64,000 nt of DNA from Flaviflagellibacter sp963786225 (GCA_963786225.1 CAWAYQ010000028.1:310001-374000), one strand, 5' to 3'; shown: positions 27,370 to 36,413, counted from the stretch's first letter. Made by a program: numbers and translations. Notes: a model not told the origin generated them from the letters alone.

Positions 27370-28124
27370 GCGGCGGCTCCTTCCGCGTCGCGGCCCAGAT
27401 CCATCGCCTTGCGCATGCGGGCGATGGAGTTGCCGAGGCCGACGAAGATCGCCTCTCCGATAAGGAAATGGCCGATATTCAGCTCCGCGATGTCAGGCAG
27501 GCGCGCGATCCGTTCGGCGCTGGCGTAATCGAGGCCGTGGCCGGCGTGGATTTCGAGACCGAGCTCCGCGCCGAGCCGGGCTGCGTTCGTCAGGCGTTCG
27601 AATTCAGCGGCGGCCTTGGCGCTGTCGCCCGCCGCGAGCGCATTGCACCAGGTGCCGGTGTGAAGCTCGACCACCGGCGCGCCGAGGGCGGCGGCGGCCT
27701 GGATAACCTCGGGCGCGGGTTCGATGAACAGCGAAACGCGGATGCCCGACGCTTTCAGCGCCTCGACGGCGGGCGCAAGCGCCGACATCTGACCGATGAC
27801 GTCGAGCCCGCCTTCCGTCGTCTGCTCGGCGCGGCGCTCGGGAACGAGGCAGCAGGCATGCGGCTTCAGACGAGCGGCGATGGCGACCATTTCGGGCGTC
27901 GCGGCCATCTCAAAATTCAGCGGAGCGGCAAGCGCACGCAGCGCCTCCATGTCGGAATCGCGGATGTGGCGGCGATCTTCGCGCAGATGCGCCGTGATCG
28001 AATCGGCGCCGGCCGCAATCGCGGCCTTTGCCGCGCGCACCGGATCGGGATGAGGTCCACCCCGCGCATTGCGGATGGTCGCGACGTGATCGACGTTTAC
28101 GCCGAGGCGGATCGGCCGCGTCAT
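27366..28124 (-). CDS. pdxJ: Pyridoxine 5'-phosphate synthase
   Basis: Condenses deoxyxylulose 5-phosphate with 3-amino-1-hydroxyacetone phosphate to form pyridoxine phosphate in the DXP-dependent vitamin B6 route. It is a TIM barrel of 252 aa with the N-terminal LGVNVDHVATIRNARGG (phosphate and substrate binding), ADSITAHLREDRRHI, and AGHGLDY with the catalytic His near residue 200. The frame is complete. It overlaps acpS downstream and DUF2062 upstream by four bases each. Confidence 0.96.
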   Translation of the reverse strand: MTRPIRLGVNVDHVATIRNARGGPHPDPVRAAKAAIAAGADSITAHLREDRRHIRDSDMEALRALAAPLNFEMAATPEMVAIAARLKPHACCLVPERRAEQTTEGGLDVIGQMSALAPAVEALKASGIRVSLFIEPAPEVIQAAAALGAPVVELHTGTWCNALAAGDSAKAAAEFERLTNAARLGAELGLEIHAGHGLDYASAERIARLPDIAELNIGHFLIGEAIFVGLGNSIARMRKAMDLGRDAEGAAA

Positions 28125-28636
28125 GCCCGCGCCGGTTTCTGGGCACGGCGCGCGGCGATGAGTGCGCGGACCGGGAAATAGACCGCAAGGCCGAGCAGAG
28201 TTCCCAGGATGACGCTGCCGAGAAGAAGCGGCCCGAGGAAGGGCTCCACCCCTGCCCAGGAGAAGTTATCGATCAGGCCGGACGCCGAAAAATGGGCATG
28301 ACGGCCGAGGAACAGGGCGCCCGTCTCATAGGACGCCGCCCAGAACAGGGGGAGCGTCAGCGGGTTCGCCAGAGTGGTGACGGCGGCCGAGGCCAGTATG
28401 CTGCCTCCGAGCACCAAAGCGAGGCCCGCCGCGATAAGATAATGAAAGCCGAACAGCGGGCTGAAAGAAGCGAAAATGCCGGCCGCCACCCCCGCCGCAA
28501 TGGCGTGAGGCGAGCCGGAGATCCGCATCAGCTGCCTTGCCCGATAGCGTAGGGTCCGGCTCCAGCCCATGCGCGGCCACACCATGTCCTGGATTTTGCC
28601 CAGGAGGGGTTTCGGGGAGCGCCGGGCGAATTTCAT
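28121..28636 (-). CDS. DUF2062 inner-membrane protein
   Basis: A 171-residue protein of the DUF2062 family with about three hydrophobic segments. Recognisable are the Arg-rich N-terminus, the SPHAIAAGVAAGIFASFSPLFGFH motif typical of the family and the NPLTLPLFW segment. It ends in a basic tail. DUF2062 genes are frequent neighbours of pdxJ in rhizobia; function is unknown. The stop overlaps the pdxJ start by four bases, so co-translation is likely. Confidence 0.9.
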   Translation of the reverse strand: MKFARRSPKPLLGKIQDMVWPRMGWSRTLRYRARQLMRISGSPHAIAAGVAAGIFASFSPLFGFHYLIAAGLALVLGGSILASAAVTTLANPLTLPLFWAASYETGALFLGRHAHFSASGLIDNFSWAGVEPFLGPLLLGSVILGTLLGLAVYFPVRALIAARRAQKPARA

Positions 28637-28667
28637 GGCAGGGATATGCGCATGGGCCGTGGCAAAC

Positions 28668-29264
28668 TCAAGGCGTAGACCCGCCCTGCAGCCCCCTTGA
28701 GCCGGGCTTGACGGCGGGTAGTGCCGCCAATTCCGGGGGAAGCTTGTCGGCGGGATAGGCCGGGATATCCATGGTCGCGAGCGCCACGAGCCGGACCCCG
28801 ATATCCGCCGTCCCGCCGGACCGGTCGATCAGGCAGGCAGCCCCGAGAACATTGCCCGGCGTCTCGCGGATGGCGGCGAGGCATTCGCGCGAAGACAGGC
28901 CCGTGGTCACGATGTCTTCGACCATCACGACCCGGGCGCCTTCCGCGATCTGGAACCCGCGGCGGAGCCGGAAGACGCCGTCCTCGCGCTCGACGAACAC
29001 GGCCTTGGCGCCGAGATGGCGCGCGGTCTCATAGCCCGGCACGATGGCGCCGACGGCGGGCGAGACGACGACATCGATCTTGCCGAAGGCCTCGGTGATT
29101 TTCGCGGCGAGCGCCCGGCACAAAACTTCGGTTCGCGCCGGGTCCTGGAAGACAAACATTTTCTGCAGGAAGACCGGACTGTGCAGGCCGGACGACAACA
29201 GGAAATGGCCTTCGAGCAATGCTCCGGCCTCGCGGAAATTCTGCAGCACTTCTTCTTCTGTCAT
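28668..29264 (-). CDS. pyrE: Orotate phosphoribosyltransferase
   Basis: Converts orotate and PRPP to orotidine monophosphate in pyrimidine synthesis. The 198-residue protein shows SSGLHSPVFLQKM near the N-terminus, the conserved VSPAVGAIVPGYE loop and the PRPP-binding motif VVMVEDIVTTGLSS. The start at 29264 is chosen over GTG at 29273 because GAGGGG, overlapping the rsh stop, sits at the right distance. It follows rsh closely. Confidence 0.95.
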   Translation of the reverse strand: MTEEEVLQNFREAGALLEGHFLLSSGLHSPVFLQKMFVFQDPARTEVLCRALAAKITEAFGKIDVVVSPAVGAIVPGYETARHLGAKAVFVEREDGVFRLRRGFQIAEGARVVMVEDIVTTGLSSRECLAAIRETPGNVLGAACLIDRSGGTADIGVRLVALATMDIPAYPADKLPPELAALPAVKPGSRGLQGGSTP

Positions 29265-29269
29265 TCCCC

Positions 29270-31480
29270 TCACCCGTTCACGCGTTCGACGCTTGATATG
29301 ACGTTCGACCGTTTCAAGTCGCGCACAATTTCGTTCAGATGCTTCAGGTCGTGCACGCCGAGATCGAGCGTGATTTCATGGAAATCCGACGAGCGCGCAT
29401 TCATCGATATATCGTCGATATTGCCGTCGTGCTCGGCGATCGCGCCCGTGATGAGCGCAAGCGAGCCCGGTTCGTTGACGCAGGTGACGCGGATGCGCGC
29501 GGGAAAGCGCAGCACTTCGGCGGCTTCCATGTCCCATCGCACGTCGAGCCAGCGCTCCGGCTGATCTTCATAGTCCGCAAGTTCCGGAGACTGGATCGGG
29601 AAGATCGTGACGCCCTGCCCCGGCACGAGAATGCCGACAATGCGGTCTCCCGGCACGGCGCCGCCATTCGGTGCGAAACGCACCGCGAGATCGGACCTGA
29701 CGCCGACGATCGGGATAGCCGAGCCATTGGCGGAGTTGACCATGCCGGCGCCCAGCGACCGCAAGGTCGACCCATGCTTAAGCCCTTGCGCGCCCGGAAG
29801 TTTCTTGCCTTTCCGCGAGATCGGCCGGTCGGCTTTCACTTCCGGATAGACGGCGCGCACGACATCGTTCGCGAGCATTTCGCCACGCCCGACTTCGCTC
29901 ATCACCTCCTCGACCGACAGCCGCGCGAGACGCGGCAAAGCGGCCTTCAGGAGATCGTCGGAATAGGTCTTTTCGGCGCGCGCAAAGCCGCGTTCGACAA
30001 TCTGGCGGCCAAGGCCGGCATATTGCGCGCGCACCGCGGCACGGGTCGCGCGGCGGATCGCGGCGCGGGCTTTTCCTGTACGCACAAGAGATTCCCAGGC
30101 CGCGGGCGGCTGCGTCTGGCCTTCGGCGCGGATGATTTCGACCTCGTCGCCGTTACGCAGTTCGGAAACGAGCGGCGCGGTGGAGCCGTTGATTTTGCAA
30201 CCGACGCAGGAATTGCCGACATTGGTGTGAATTTCGTAGGCGAAATCGATGGGTGTCGCCCCGCGCGGCATGGCGATGAGCCGGCCTTTCGGCGTGAAGC
30301 AGAACACCTGATCGTGGAAGAGTTCGAGCTTGGTATGCTCGAGGAATTCCTCCGGGCTGTCGCCCTCGGCAATGATTTCGATGGTGCGGCGCAGCCATTC
30401 ATAGGCCCGGCTGTCCTTCGAGAGCGCCGCCCGCTCCTCTTCGGTCGCACCGTCCTTGTACAGGGGGTGGGCCGCGATGCCGTATTCGGCGATCTGGTCC
30501 ATGTCCTCGGTGCGGATCTGCAGCTCGACGCGCTGGTGGCCGGGGCCGATGACGGTCGTGTGCAGCGAGCGGTAATCGTTCTGCTTCGGCGTCGAGATGT
30601 AGTCCTTGAAGCGGCCCGGAACCATCGGCCAGGTCGTATGGACGATGCCGAGCGCGCGGTAACACTCTTCGGGACTGTGGACGATGACGCGGAAGGCAAA
30701 GATGTCGGAGAGCTGCTCGAACGCGACGGATTTGCGCTCCATCTTGCTCCACACCGAATAGGCCCGCTTCTCACGCCCGCCGATATCGGCCTGGATGCCG
30801 TTCTCGAACAGCTTCTTGGCGAGGTCCTTCTCGATCTTCGCGATGAGATCGCTCGACCGCTCCCTGAGATGCTTGAGGCGATCGGTGATCGTCTTGTGCG
30901 CGTCCGGGAAGAGGTGGCGGAACGCCAGATCCTCCAGCTCTTCGCGCATTTCCTGCATGCCCATGCGGCCGGCGAGCGGCGCATAGATGTCGAGCGTCTC
31001 CTCGGCGATACGGGCGCGCTTGGCCTCCGGCACGTAATGGAGGGTGCGCATATTGTGCAGGCGGTCGGCGAGCTTGACCATGAGGACGCGGACGTCCTCG
31101 GAGATGGCGAGCAGCAGCTTGCGGAGATTCTCGGCCTGGGCGGCCTGTTTGGAGACGAGGTCGAGCTTTTTCAGCTTGGTCAGGCCGTCGACCAGCCGGC
31201 CGATCGGCTTGCCGAACAGCTCGTCGACCTCGGCGCGGGTGGTGCCGGTGTCCTCGATCGTGTCGTGCAGGAGGGCCGCGACGATGCTCGCGTCATCGAG
31301 CCGGAACTCGGTCAGAATGGCTGCGACTTCAAGGGGATGGGAGAAATACGGGTCGCCCGAGGCGCGCGTCTGTCCGCCATGCGCCTTCATCGCATAGACA
31401 TAGGCGCGGTTGAGCAGCGCCTCGTCGGTATGCGGATTGTATTTGCGGACGCGGTCTACGAGCTCGTACTGACGGATCAT
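29270..31480 (-). CDS. rsh: Bifunctional (p)ppGpp synthetase/hydrolase
   Basis: A Rel/Spo homologue of 736 aa that makes and degrades the stringent-response alarmone (p)ppGpp. The HD hydrolase domain (His48 in YFSHP, His72-Asp73 in LLHDTIEDT) is intact. The synthetase domain contains RFKDYISTPKQNDYRSLHT. A TGS domain (about 395-455, MPRGATPIDFAYEIHT) and a C-terminal ACT domain (about 660-736) follow. The presence of a single long RSH enzyme is typical of alphaproteobacteria. pyrE begins immediately after its stop. Confidence 0.96.
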   Translation of the reverse strand: MIRQYELVDRVRKYNPHTDEALLNRAYVYAMKAHGGQTRASGDPYFSHPLEVAAILTEFRLDDASIVAALLHDTIEDTGTTRAEVDELFGKPIGRLVDGLTKLKKLDLVSKQAAQAENLRKLLLAISEDVRVLMVKLADRLHNMRTLHYVPEAKRARIAEETLDIYAPLAGRMGMQEMREELEDLAFRHLFPDAHKTITDRLKHLRERSSDLIAKIEKDLAKKLFENGIQADIGGREKRAYSVWSKMERKSVAFEQLSDIFAFRVIVHSPEECYRALGIVHTTWPMVPGRFKDYISTPKQNDYRSLHTTVIGPGHQRVELQIRTEDMDQIAEYGIAAHPLYKDGATEEERAALSKDSRAYEWLRRTIEIIAEGDSPEEFLEHTKLELFHDQVFCFTPKGRLIAMPRGATPIDFAYEIHTNVGNSCVGCKINGSTAPLVSELRNGDEVEIIRAEGQTQPPAAWESLVRTGKARAAIRRATRAAVRAQYAGLGRQIVERGFARAEKTYSDDLLKAALPRLARLSVEEVMSEVGRGEMLANDVVRAVYPEVKADRPISRKGKKLPGAQGLKHGSTLRSLGAGMVNSANGSAIPIVGVRSDLAVRFAPNGGAVPGDRIVGILVPGQGVTIFPIQSPELADYEDQPERWLDVRWDMEAAEVLRFPARIRVTCVNEPGSLALITGAIAEHDGNIDDISMNARSSDFHEITLDLGVHDLKHLNEIVRDLKRSNVISSVERVNG

Positions 31481-31564
31481 GCCTGTTGCGAAGGCCTATG
31501 AGCCATCGCATCTCCTGCCCGTATATGAGGTTTTGCGGGAAGGTTCGGCAAGAGCGGACTGTCT

Positions 31565-31767
31565 TCCCCTCTCCCGAGCCAAGTCGGGTTTACCCGACTT
31601 GGCAATCTAAGAGCCGAACTCGGGAACACCCGAGTTCGGGCGGGAGAGGACGACTCGAAGCCGGGAGGCTTCGAGCGCGGTGAGGGGAAGGCCACACAAA
31701 GATCGTGCTTGCCCTCACCCCGGTCGTCTGACGACGACTCGACCCTCTCCCGCTTCGCAGGAGAGGG
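31565..31767. repeat. Paired palindromic repeats, one compound
   Basis: Two convergent repeat units between rsh and rpoZ. The unit at 31565-31688 is compound: its first hairpin arms (CTCTCCC and GGGAGAGG) enclose two extra hairpins, GCCAAGTCGGG-TTTA-CCCGACTTGGC and CCGAACTCGGG-AACA-CCCGAGTTCGG. The usual variable hairpin AAGCC-GGGA-GGCTT follows. The unit at 31712-31767 is in reverse orientation with hairpin GTCGT-CTG-ACGAC. Confidence 0.75.
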
Positions 31768-31776
31768 AAGAAACAA

Positions 31777-32160
31777 TTACTCGCCGTCGTCGTCGCCCGA
31801 GGTGTCGACCGGGGGCGCGAGGCCTTCGAGGCCGCGCAGCAGGTCTTCCTCGGTCATGCGATCGAACGCGACATCGGAATCTTCGCCGCCACTGGTCAGC
31901 AGCGGAACGGCTTCGGGCTCCGGCTCGTCGACTTCGACATGCTTCTGGAGCGAGTGGATAAGATCTTCCTTCAGGTCCTCGGCCTTGATGGCCTCGTCCG
32001 CGATCTCGCGGAGCGCCACGACCGGGTTCTTGTCGTTGTCGCGGTCCACCAGAAGCGGCTGGCCGCCGGCAATGTTGCGGGCGCGGTGGCCGGCAAGGAG
32101 GACGAGTTCAAAGCGGTTTTCGACCTTGTCGATGCAATCTTCGACGGTGACGCGGGCCAT
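31777..32160 (-). CDS. rpoZ: RNA polymerase omega subunit
   Basis: Omega subunit of RNA polymerase, which promotes assembly of beta-prime and in many proteobacteria helps form one ppGpp site. The 127-residue sequence starts MARVTVEDCIDKVENRFELVLLAGHRARNI, the canonical omega N-terminus, with NPVVALREIADE following. The C-terminal acidic tail (about 80-127) is rich in Asp and Glu, as in rhizobial omegas. It lies next to rsh, the alarmone synthetase gene, as in many alphaproteobacteria. Confidence 0.95.
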   Translation of the reverse strand: MARVTVEDCIDKVENRFELVLLAGHRARNIAGGQPLLVDRDNDKNPVVALREIADEAIKAEDLKEDLIHSLQKHVEVDEPEPEAVPLLTSGGEDSDVAFDRMTEEDLLRGLEGLAPPVDTSGDDDGE

Positions 32161-32290
32161 GGGCGGCCTTTCTTCGGATTCGAAGGGGATTTGAGGTTCA
32201 CATACCCCGCATCCCCCCGAGGTTCAAGGGTCGGCCCGGTCCGGGCGTTCCCGCGGATGAGGCGACACCCCTGGGGCGCCGCCGTCATCT

Positions 32291-32611
32291 TCAGGGCTGA
32301 ACCGTCACAACCCCCGCCATAGTGGGGTGAAACCGGCAGTAGTAGGCGAGCGGACCGGCCGTCTTGGCCAATGTCTGGGCTTCCGCCCCGACCGCGATGT
32401 CGAGGTCAAAGCCACCGTCGCGCGCCGTCGCCGTGTGACGGAACATGTCCTTGTTCCGCCACACGATTTTATCGCCGACATGAACATCCGCCGGAGCCTG
32501 TCCGAACGCCATTTTGTCGATATCGATGACATGCGTCCGCGCTTCGGCGTGCCCTGTCGTCGTCGCCAGCGGAAACAAGGCTACCGCGATCCACACAGCG
32601 CCCCGTTTCAA
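32291..32611 (-). CDS. Exported cupredoxin (plastocyanin-like)
   Basis: A 106-residue periplasmic blue-copper-type protein: signal peptide (VWIAVALFPLATTTGHA), then a plastocyanin/azurin-like beta sandwich. All four type-1 copper ligands are visible: His59 (FRHTAT), Cys92, His95 and Met98 (YYCRFHPTM). It may carry electrons or protect against copper or oxidants. Its start overlaps the stop of the upstream DUF4142 gene by four bases, so the two are translated together and probably act together in the periplasm. Confidence 0.88.
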   Translation of the reverse strand: MKRGAVWIAVALFPLATTTGHAEARTHVIDIDKMAFGQAPADVHVGDKIVWRNKDMFRHTATARDGGFDLDIAVGAEAQTLAKTAGPLAYYCRFHPTMAGVVTVQP

Positions 32612-33129
32612 TGGACCGTTCCGGCCAGGTGCTCGGCATGCTTCTGGTGCGCCTGAAACAGGGTCAGGCCCTGGTTAAGAAGCTGCTTCAGCTCGGCGTT
32701 CTGCGCGGCCGGAATGAGAGTATCCTTCAGCGCGCCGTTCACAGTGCCATGGTAGGCGATCTCGTTCGCGACATAGGCCTTGTCGAAGGCCGCGCCGTTC
32801 AGCTTTGCCAGTTCGGCGTGCTTGGCCTTTGCCGTCTTGGACAGTCCCTGGCTGGTCGCATTGTCCTCCGGGGTGACCTTGAGTTTCTTGACCAGCGCCA
32901 GTGCGCGGTCGTTCACCGCCGTATGATCTCGCTTCATCGTTTCGGCAAAGGCGCGAACATCCGCGTTCTTGGATTTATCCAGGGCCTGATCCGCGGCCGT
33001 AACGTCGATCTGGCCTGCGGTATAGGCGATGTGTGCGATCTGGGGATCGGTCGGTTCGGCGCCCTGCGCGAGCGACGGGACGCCTGCCGCCAACGTAATG
33101 GCGGCAGCAAGGGCGAATTTCTTCAACAT
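32608..33129 (-). CDS. Exported DUF4142 protein
   Basis: A 173-residue protein with a signal peptide (MLKKFALAAAITLAAGVPSLAQG) and one DUF4142 helical-bundle domain (about 28-165). Typical elements are AHIAYTAGQIDVTAADQAL, FAETMKRDHTAVNDRALALVKKL and LTLFQAHQKHAEHL; the fold resembles ferritin-like four-helix bundles. GAGGAGG seven bases upstream of 33129 decides the start. Function is unknown; the overlapping cupredoxin gene suggests a periplasmic redox or metal context. Confidence 0.87.
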   Translation of the reverse strand: MLKKFALAAAITLAAGVPSLAQGAEPTDPQIAHIAYTAGQIDVTAADQALDKSKNADVRAFAETMKRDHTAVNDRALALVKKLKVTPEDNATSQGLSKTAKAKHAELAKLNGAAFDKAYVANEIAYHGTVNGALKDTLIPAAQNAELKQLLNQGLTLFQAHQKHAEHLAGTVH

Positions 33130-33399
33130 GTGAGCCTCCTCGTGCCGCACGCGCAAGATTGCGACTGGGGCACCAGGGAATTGGATGGCCTCGACCTGGA
33201 AAGGTTCCCGCTCCGCGTGCGGACGGCAACTCGGCGTCTTGACACCCCTGCCCCGGCCCTCGCATTCTGCGGCCTATATTGCATGCCGGGCGCGTATTTT
33301 CTCCGTCCGAGGGTTTTTCAGGCGATCATTTCCCCTCTGCGATTGCGCTGATTGCTTCGGGCCGCCTCCGGTCGTCTTTCTCCAAGACCCAAGCGGAAC

Positions 33400-33999
33400 A
33401 TGACCCAGAATCTGCCGAGAATCGCCCTCTTCATTGATGGCGCAAACTTTTATTCGACAGCAAAGACCGTTGGTTTTGACGTGGATTACCGGAAACTCCT
33501 CAAGGAGTTTGGCAGCTACGGGAGGCTGATCCGGGCCTATTACTACACGGCCATGGTGGAGGATCAGGAATACTCCTCGATCCGGCCCCTGGTCGATTGG
33601 CTCGACTACAACGGCTACACGGTCGTCACCAAGCCCACGAAGGAATATGTCGACGCCACCGGCCGCCGCAAGTTCAAGGGCAATATGGATGTCGAACTGA
33701 CGATCGACGCGCTCGAGATCGCGGAACGGGCCGACCACATCTACCTCTTCTCCGGCGACGGCGATTTCCGGGCTCTGGTCGAGGCACTGCAGCGGCGCGG
33801 CGTACGGGTGACGGTGGTGTCCTCCGTCCAGACCCAGCCCGCAATGGCCGCCGACGAGTTGCGCCGCCAGGCCGACGAGTTCATGGACCTGACCGAACTC
33901 GCCGGAAAAATCGGACGCCCGCAGAACGACCGCGCCGATCGCCTGCCCCGCTTCGTGCGCGGCGCCGCGGCCGACACCGACGAGGATGTCGAGCCCTGA
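33400..33999 (+). CDS. LabA-like NYN-domain protein
   Basis: A 199-residue protein whose N-terminal 160 residues form a NYN (PIN-like) ribonuclease domain: ALFIDGANFYSTAK with the first Asp, MDVELTIDALEIA, YLFSGDGDFRALVEAL with further acidic residues, and the GVRVTVVS strand. The LabA/DUF88 family is widespread; a role in RNA turnover is inferred from fold. The C-terminus is acidic and short, with no added LOTUS domain. The start at 33400 gives the family-typical N-terminus; sixteen upstream codons are unlikely. It precedes the DNA glycosylase gene by 12 bases. Confidence 0.87.
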   Translation: MTQNLPRIALFIDGANFYSTAKTVGFDVDYRKLLKEFGSYGRLIRAYYYTAMVEDQEYSSIRPLVDWLDYNGYTVVTKPTKEYVDATGRRKFKGNMDVELTIDALEIAERADHIYLFSGDGDFRALVEALQRRGVRVTVVSSVQTQPAMAADELRRQADEFMDLTELAGKIGRPQNDRADRLPRFVRGAAADTDEDVEP

Positions 34000-34011
34000 G
34001 CGACGTCCTCC

Positions 34012-34650
34012 ATGCCGCTTGAACCTTCCCGCGACTGCCCGCTCTGCCCGCGGCTCGTCTCGTTTCGCCAGAAATGGCGGACCGAGGCGCCGGATTGGCA
34101 TAACGCGCCGGTCCCAAGCTTCGGGCCGGAAAGCGCGCGGCTTCTGATCGTCGGTCTTGCGCCCGGACTGCAGGGGGCTAACCGCACGGGGCGCCCCTTC
34201 ACCGGCGACTGGGCCGGCGATCTGCTTTATGCGACGCTGCTGGACTTCGGATTTGCGAAGGGTACGTACGACGAGCGGCCGGACGACGGGCTCGAACTCG
34301 TCGATGCGCGCATCGTCAACGCGGTGCGCTGCGTGCCGCCGGAGAACAAGCCGACAGGCCCTGAAATCGCGACCTGCCGGACCTTTCTCGAAGATGAGCT
34401 GACCAATCTCCCGAATGTGAAAGCGCTCGTTCTGCTGGGACGCATCGCGCATGACAGCGTGCTGAAAACGCTCGGCGTGCGGGCGACGGAGGCGAAGTTC
34501 GGGCATGGCGCCGAGCACCAGGCCGGCCGCCTGCGGCTCTTCGACAGCTATCATTGCTCGCGGTACAACACGAATACCGGGCGGCTGACGGAAGAGATGT
34601 TCCGGGCGGTGTTTCAGCAGGTGCGGGAGTTTTTGAAGAGCTCTGCCTGA
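34012..34650 (+). CDS. Uracil-DNA glycosylase, family 5 (UdgB)
   Basis: A 212-residue family-5 (UDGb) DNA glycosylase that removes uracil and other deaminated bases. Iron-sulfur ligands are visible in CPLCPRL (residues 9-15), NAVRCVPPENKP and TCRTF. The active-site region GLAPGLQGANRTGRPFTGD and the DNA-binding SYHCSRYNTNTGRLT are characteristic of UDGb rather than family 4. It is probably co-transcribed with the NYN gene upstream. The frame is complete. Confidence 0.9.
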   Translation: MPLEPSRDCPLCPRLVSFRQKWRTEAPDWHNAPVPSFGPESARLLIVGLAPGLQGANRTGRPFTGDWAGDLLYATLLDFGFAKGTYDERPDDGLELVDARIVNAVRCVPPENKPTGPEIATCRTFLEDELTNLPNVKALVLLGRIAHDSVLKTLGVRATEAKFGHGAEHQAGRLRLFDSYHCSRYNTNTGRLTEEMFRAVFQQVREFLKSSA

Positions 34651-34676
34651 CACCTTCAGCGCGGGGAACGGGTGTT

Positions 34677-34830
34677 CTCCCTCCCCTGAATGGGGAGGGC
34701 CGACTCGTGCGTAAGCACGAGCGGGGTGGGGTGATGGCCTGCCAACCGGAATTCACGCTTCGGGGAAAAGACCCCTCACCTCGCTCGAGCGCTTCGCGCT
34801 CAGTCGGCCCTCTCCCACAAGGGGAGAGGG
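34677..34830. repeat. Convergent pair of palindromic repeats
   Basis: A plus unit at 34677-34734 (hairpin CTCGTG-CGTAAG-CACGAG) and a minus unit at 34771-34830 (hairpin GAGCGC-TTC-GCGCTC) face each other between the glycosylase gene and smpB, which are also convergent. The outer arms are CTCCC(CT)CCCC/GGGGAG(GG). The pair may serve as a bidirectional transcript end. Confidence 0.75.
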
Positions 34831-34841
34831 AAAAGCAACCA

Positions 34842-35319
34842 CTACCCCTTGTCCCGCAGCAGCCGTCCCTTTTCCCGCTCCCAGTCGCGCTTCTTCTCGG
34901 TCGCGCGCTTGTCGTGCAGCTTCTTGCCCTTGCCGAGCGCGATCTCGATCTTCGCCATGCCGCGCTCGTTGAAATAGAGCCTCAGCGGCACGACCGTCAT
35001 GCCCTCGCGCTGCACGGCAGCGGTCAGCTTGTCGATCTGGCGGCGGTGCATGAGAAGTTTCCGCGGGCGCTTCGTCTCGTGGTTGAAGCGGTTGGCCTGC
35101 AGATATTCCGGTATGTACGCGTTATAGAGGTAGAGATCGCCCTCGATATTCGGCGGCGTGGCTCTCGGCGATGCGCGCTTTGCCTTCGCGCAGGCTCTTC
35201 ACCTCGGTGCCGGTGAGCTGGATGCCGGCCTCGAAGACTTCGCCGATCTCGTAATGGTAGCGGGCCTGCCGGTGGTCGGCGACGACCTTCTTGTTCGGCT
35301 CCGCTTTCTTGGCGCTCAT
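34842..35319 (-). CDS. smpB: SsrA-binding protein SmpB, frameshifted
   Basis: SmpB delivers tmRNA to stalled ribosomes. The N-terminal part reads KKVVADHRQARYHYEIGEVFEAGIQLTGTEVKSLREGKARIAESHA. The remainder, in another frame, reads NIEGDLYLYNAYIPEY, RPRKLLMHRRQI, GMTVVPLRLYFNERG, IEIALGKGKKLHDKRATEKKRDW. One extra G near 35150 separates the halves. The merged length of about 158 aa and the basic C-terminal tail are normal. Loss of smpB is rare, so a sequence error is likely. The ATG overlaps the dapA stop (ATGA). Confidence 0.94.
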
Positions 35320-36209
35320 TCGTTCAGCACGCCCGCATGGCGCATGGCCTTGCGGACCGCTTCGCGCGCGGCTTCGGTCGCGGTGACGAGCGGCAGGCGC
35401 ACTTCGTCCTTGATGCGGCCGAGCGCGGCGAGGCCTGCCTTGGCGCCGGCGACGCCCGGCTCCTGAAACACTGCGGCGTGGAGCGGGATCAGACGGTCCT
35501 GGATCTGATTGGCCCTGACGTAATCGCCGGCCAGCGTGGCGGTCTGCAGTTCCGAGCACAGGCGCGGCGCGATATTGGCGACGACCGAGATGCAGCCATG
35601 GCCGCCGGCCGCGTTGTAGGCGAGCGCCGTCATGTCTTCGCCGGAGAGCTGGTTGAACTCCGGCCCCATCGCATGACGCTGCTGGCTGACGCGGGCAAGA
35701 TTTCCCGTCGCGTCCTTCACGCCGACAATGTTCTTCAGCTCGAACAGCCGCGCCATGGTCTCGACCGACATGTCGACCACGCTGCGCGGCGGAATGTTGT
35801 AGATCACGATCGGGATGCCGATGGCGTCGTTGATCGCCTTGAAGTGCTGGTAGAGCCCTTCCTGCGTCGGCTTGTTGTAATAGGGCGTGACGACGAGCGC
35901 GGCATCCGCCCCCGCCTTCTCGACAAAACGTGCGAGATCAATGGCTTCCGCGGTCGAATTCGACCCGGCTCCGGCGATGACCGGCACACGGCCCTTCGCC
36001 TCCTCCACGCACATTTTCACAACCGAGCGGTGCTCGTCATGGCTCAAAGTCGGGCTTTCTCCGGTCGTGCCGACGGGAACGAGACCGTGGCTGCCCTCCT
36101 CGATCTGCCAGCTGACGAGATCGCGGAACGCTTTTTCGTCCACCGCTCCGTCGCGGAACGGCGTCACCAGGGCGGTGAACGATCCCTTGAACGGGGGACG
36201 ATGGGACAT
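35316..36209 (-). CDS. dapA: 4-hydroxy-tetrahydrodipicolinate synthase
   Basis: Condenses pyruvate with aspartate semialdehyde in lysine and diaminopimelate synthesis. This is a TIM barrel of 297 aa with GTTGE (Thr48, Thr49 of the proton relay), Tyr137 in IVIYNIPPRS (general acid/base and the Arg that binds the substrate carboxylate) and the Schiff-base Lys165 in GVKDATGN. All key DHDPS residues are present, in contrast to the DapA-family gene near 63 kb. smpB follows with a four-base overlap. Confidence 0.96.
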   Translation of the reverse strand: MSHRPPFKGSFTALVTPFRDGAVDEKAFRDLVSWQIEEGSHGLVPVGTTGESPTLSHDEHRSVVKMCVEEAKGRVPVIAGAGSNSTAEAIDLARFVEKAGADAALVVTPYYNKPTQEGLYQHFKAINDAIGIPIVIYNIPPRSVVDMSVETMARLFELKNIVGVKDATGNLARVSQQRHAMGPEFNQLSGEDMTALAYNAAGGHGCISVVANIAPRLCSELQTATLAGDYVRANQIQDRLIPLHAAVFQEPGVAGAKAGLAALGRIKDEVRLPLVTATEAAREAVRKAMRHAGVLNE

Positions 36210-36413
36210 CGGAGCTTCCTTCGATTCTGAGAGGCGGTAAGCTTTAGCGGCGCGGCCGTTGCGGGGGAAGCCCCTGCCGGACGACCGTATCCCCCGGCCA
36301 CGGTTTCGCCTGCATTTCAGGACTACCTGACGGTGTATCTCAACACGGGTTCCACGCGGTTAGCATTTCGTAAACAAAACCGCGTGAGAGTTGGGGTTCT
36401 TCGGAGATCACGC

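Noticed and set aside
29339..31501. 720-codon open frame opposite rsh
   Set aside because: Antisense shadow of a clearly functional rsh gene; no motifs.
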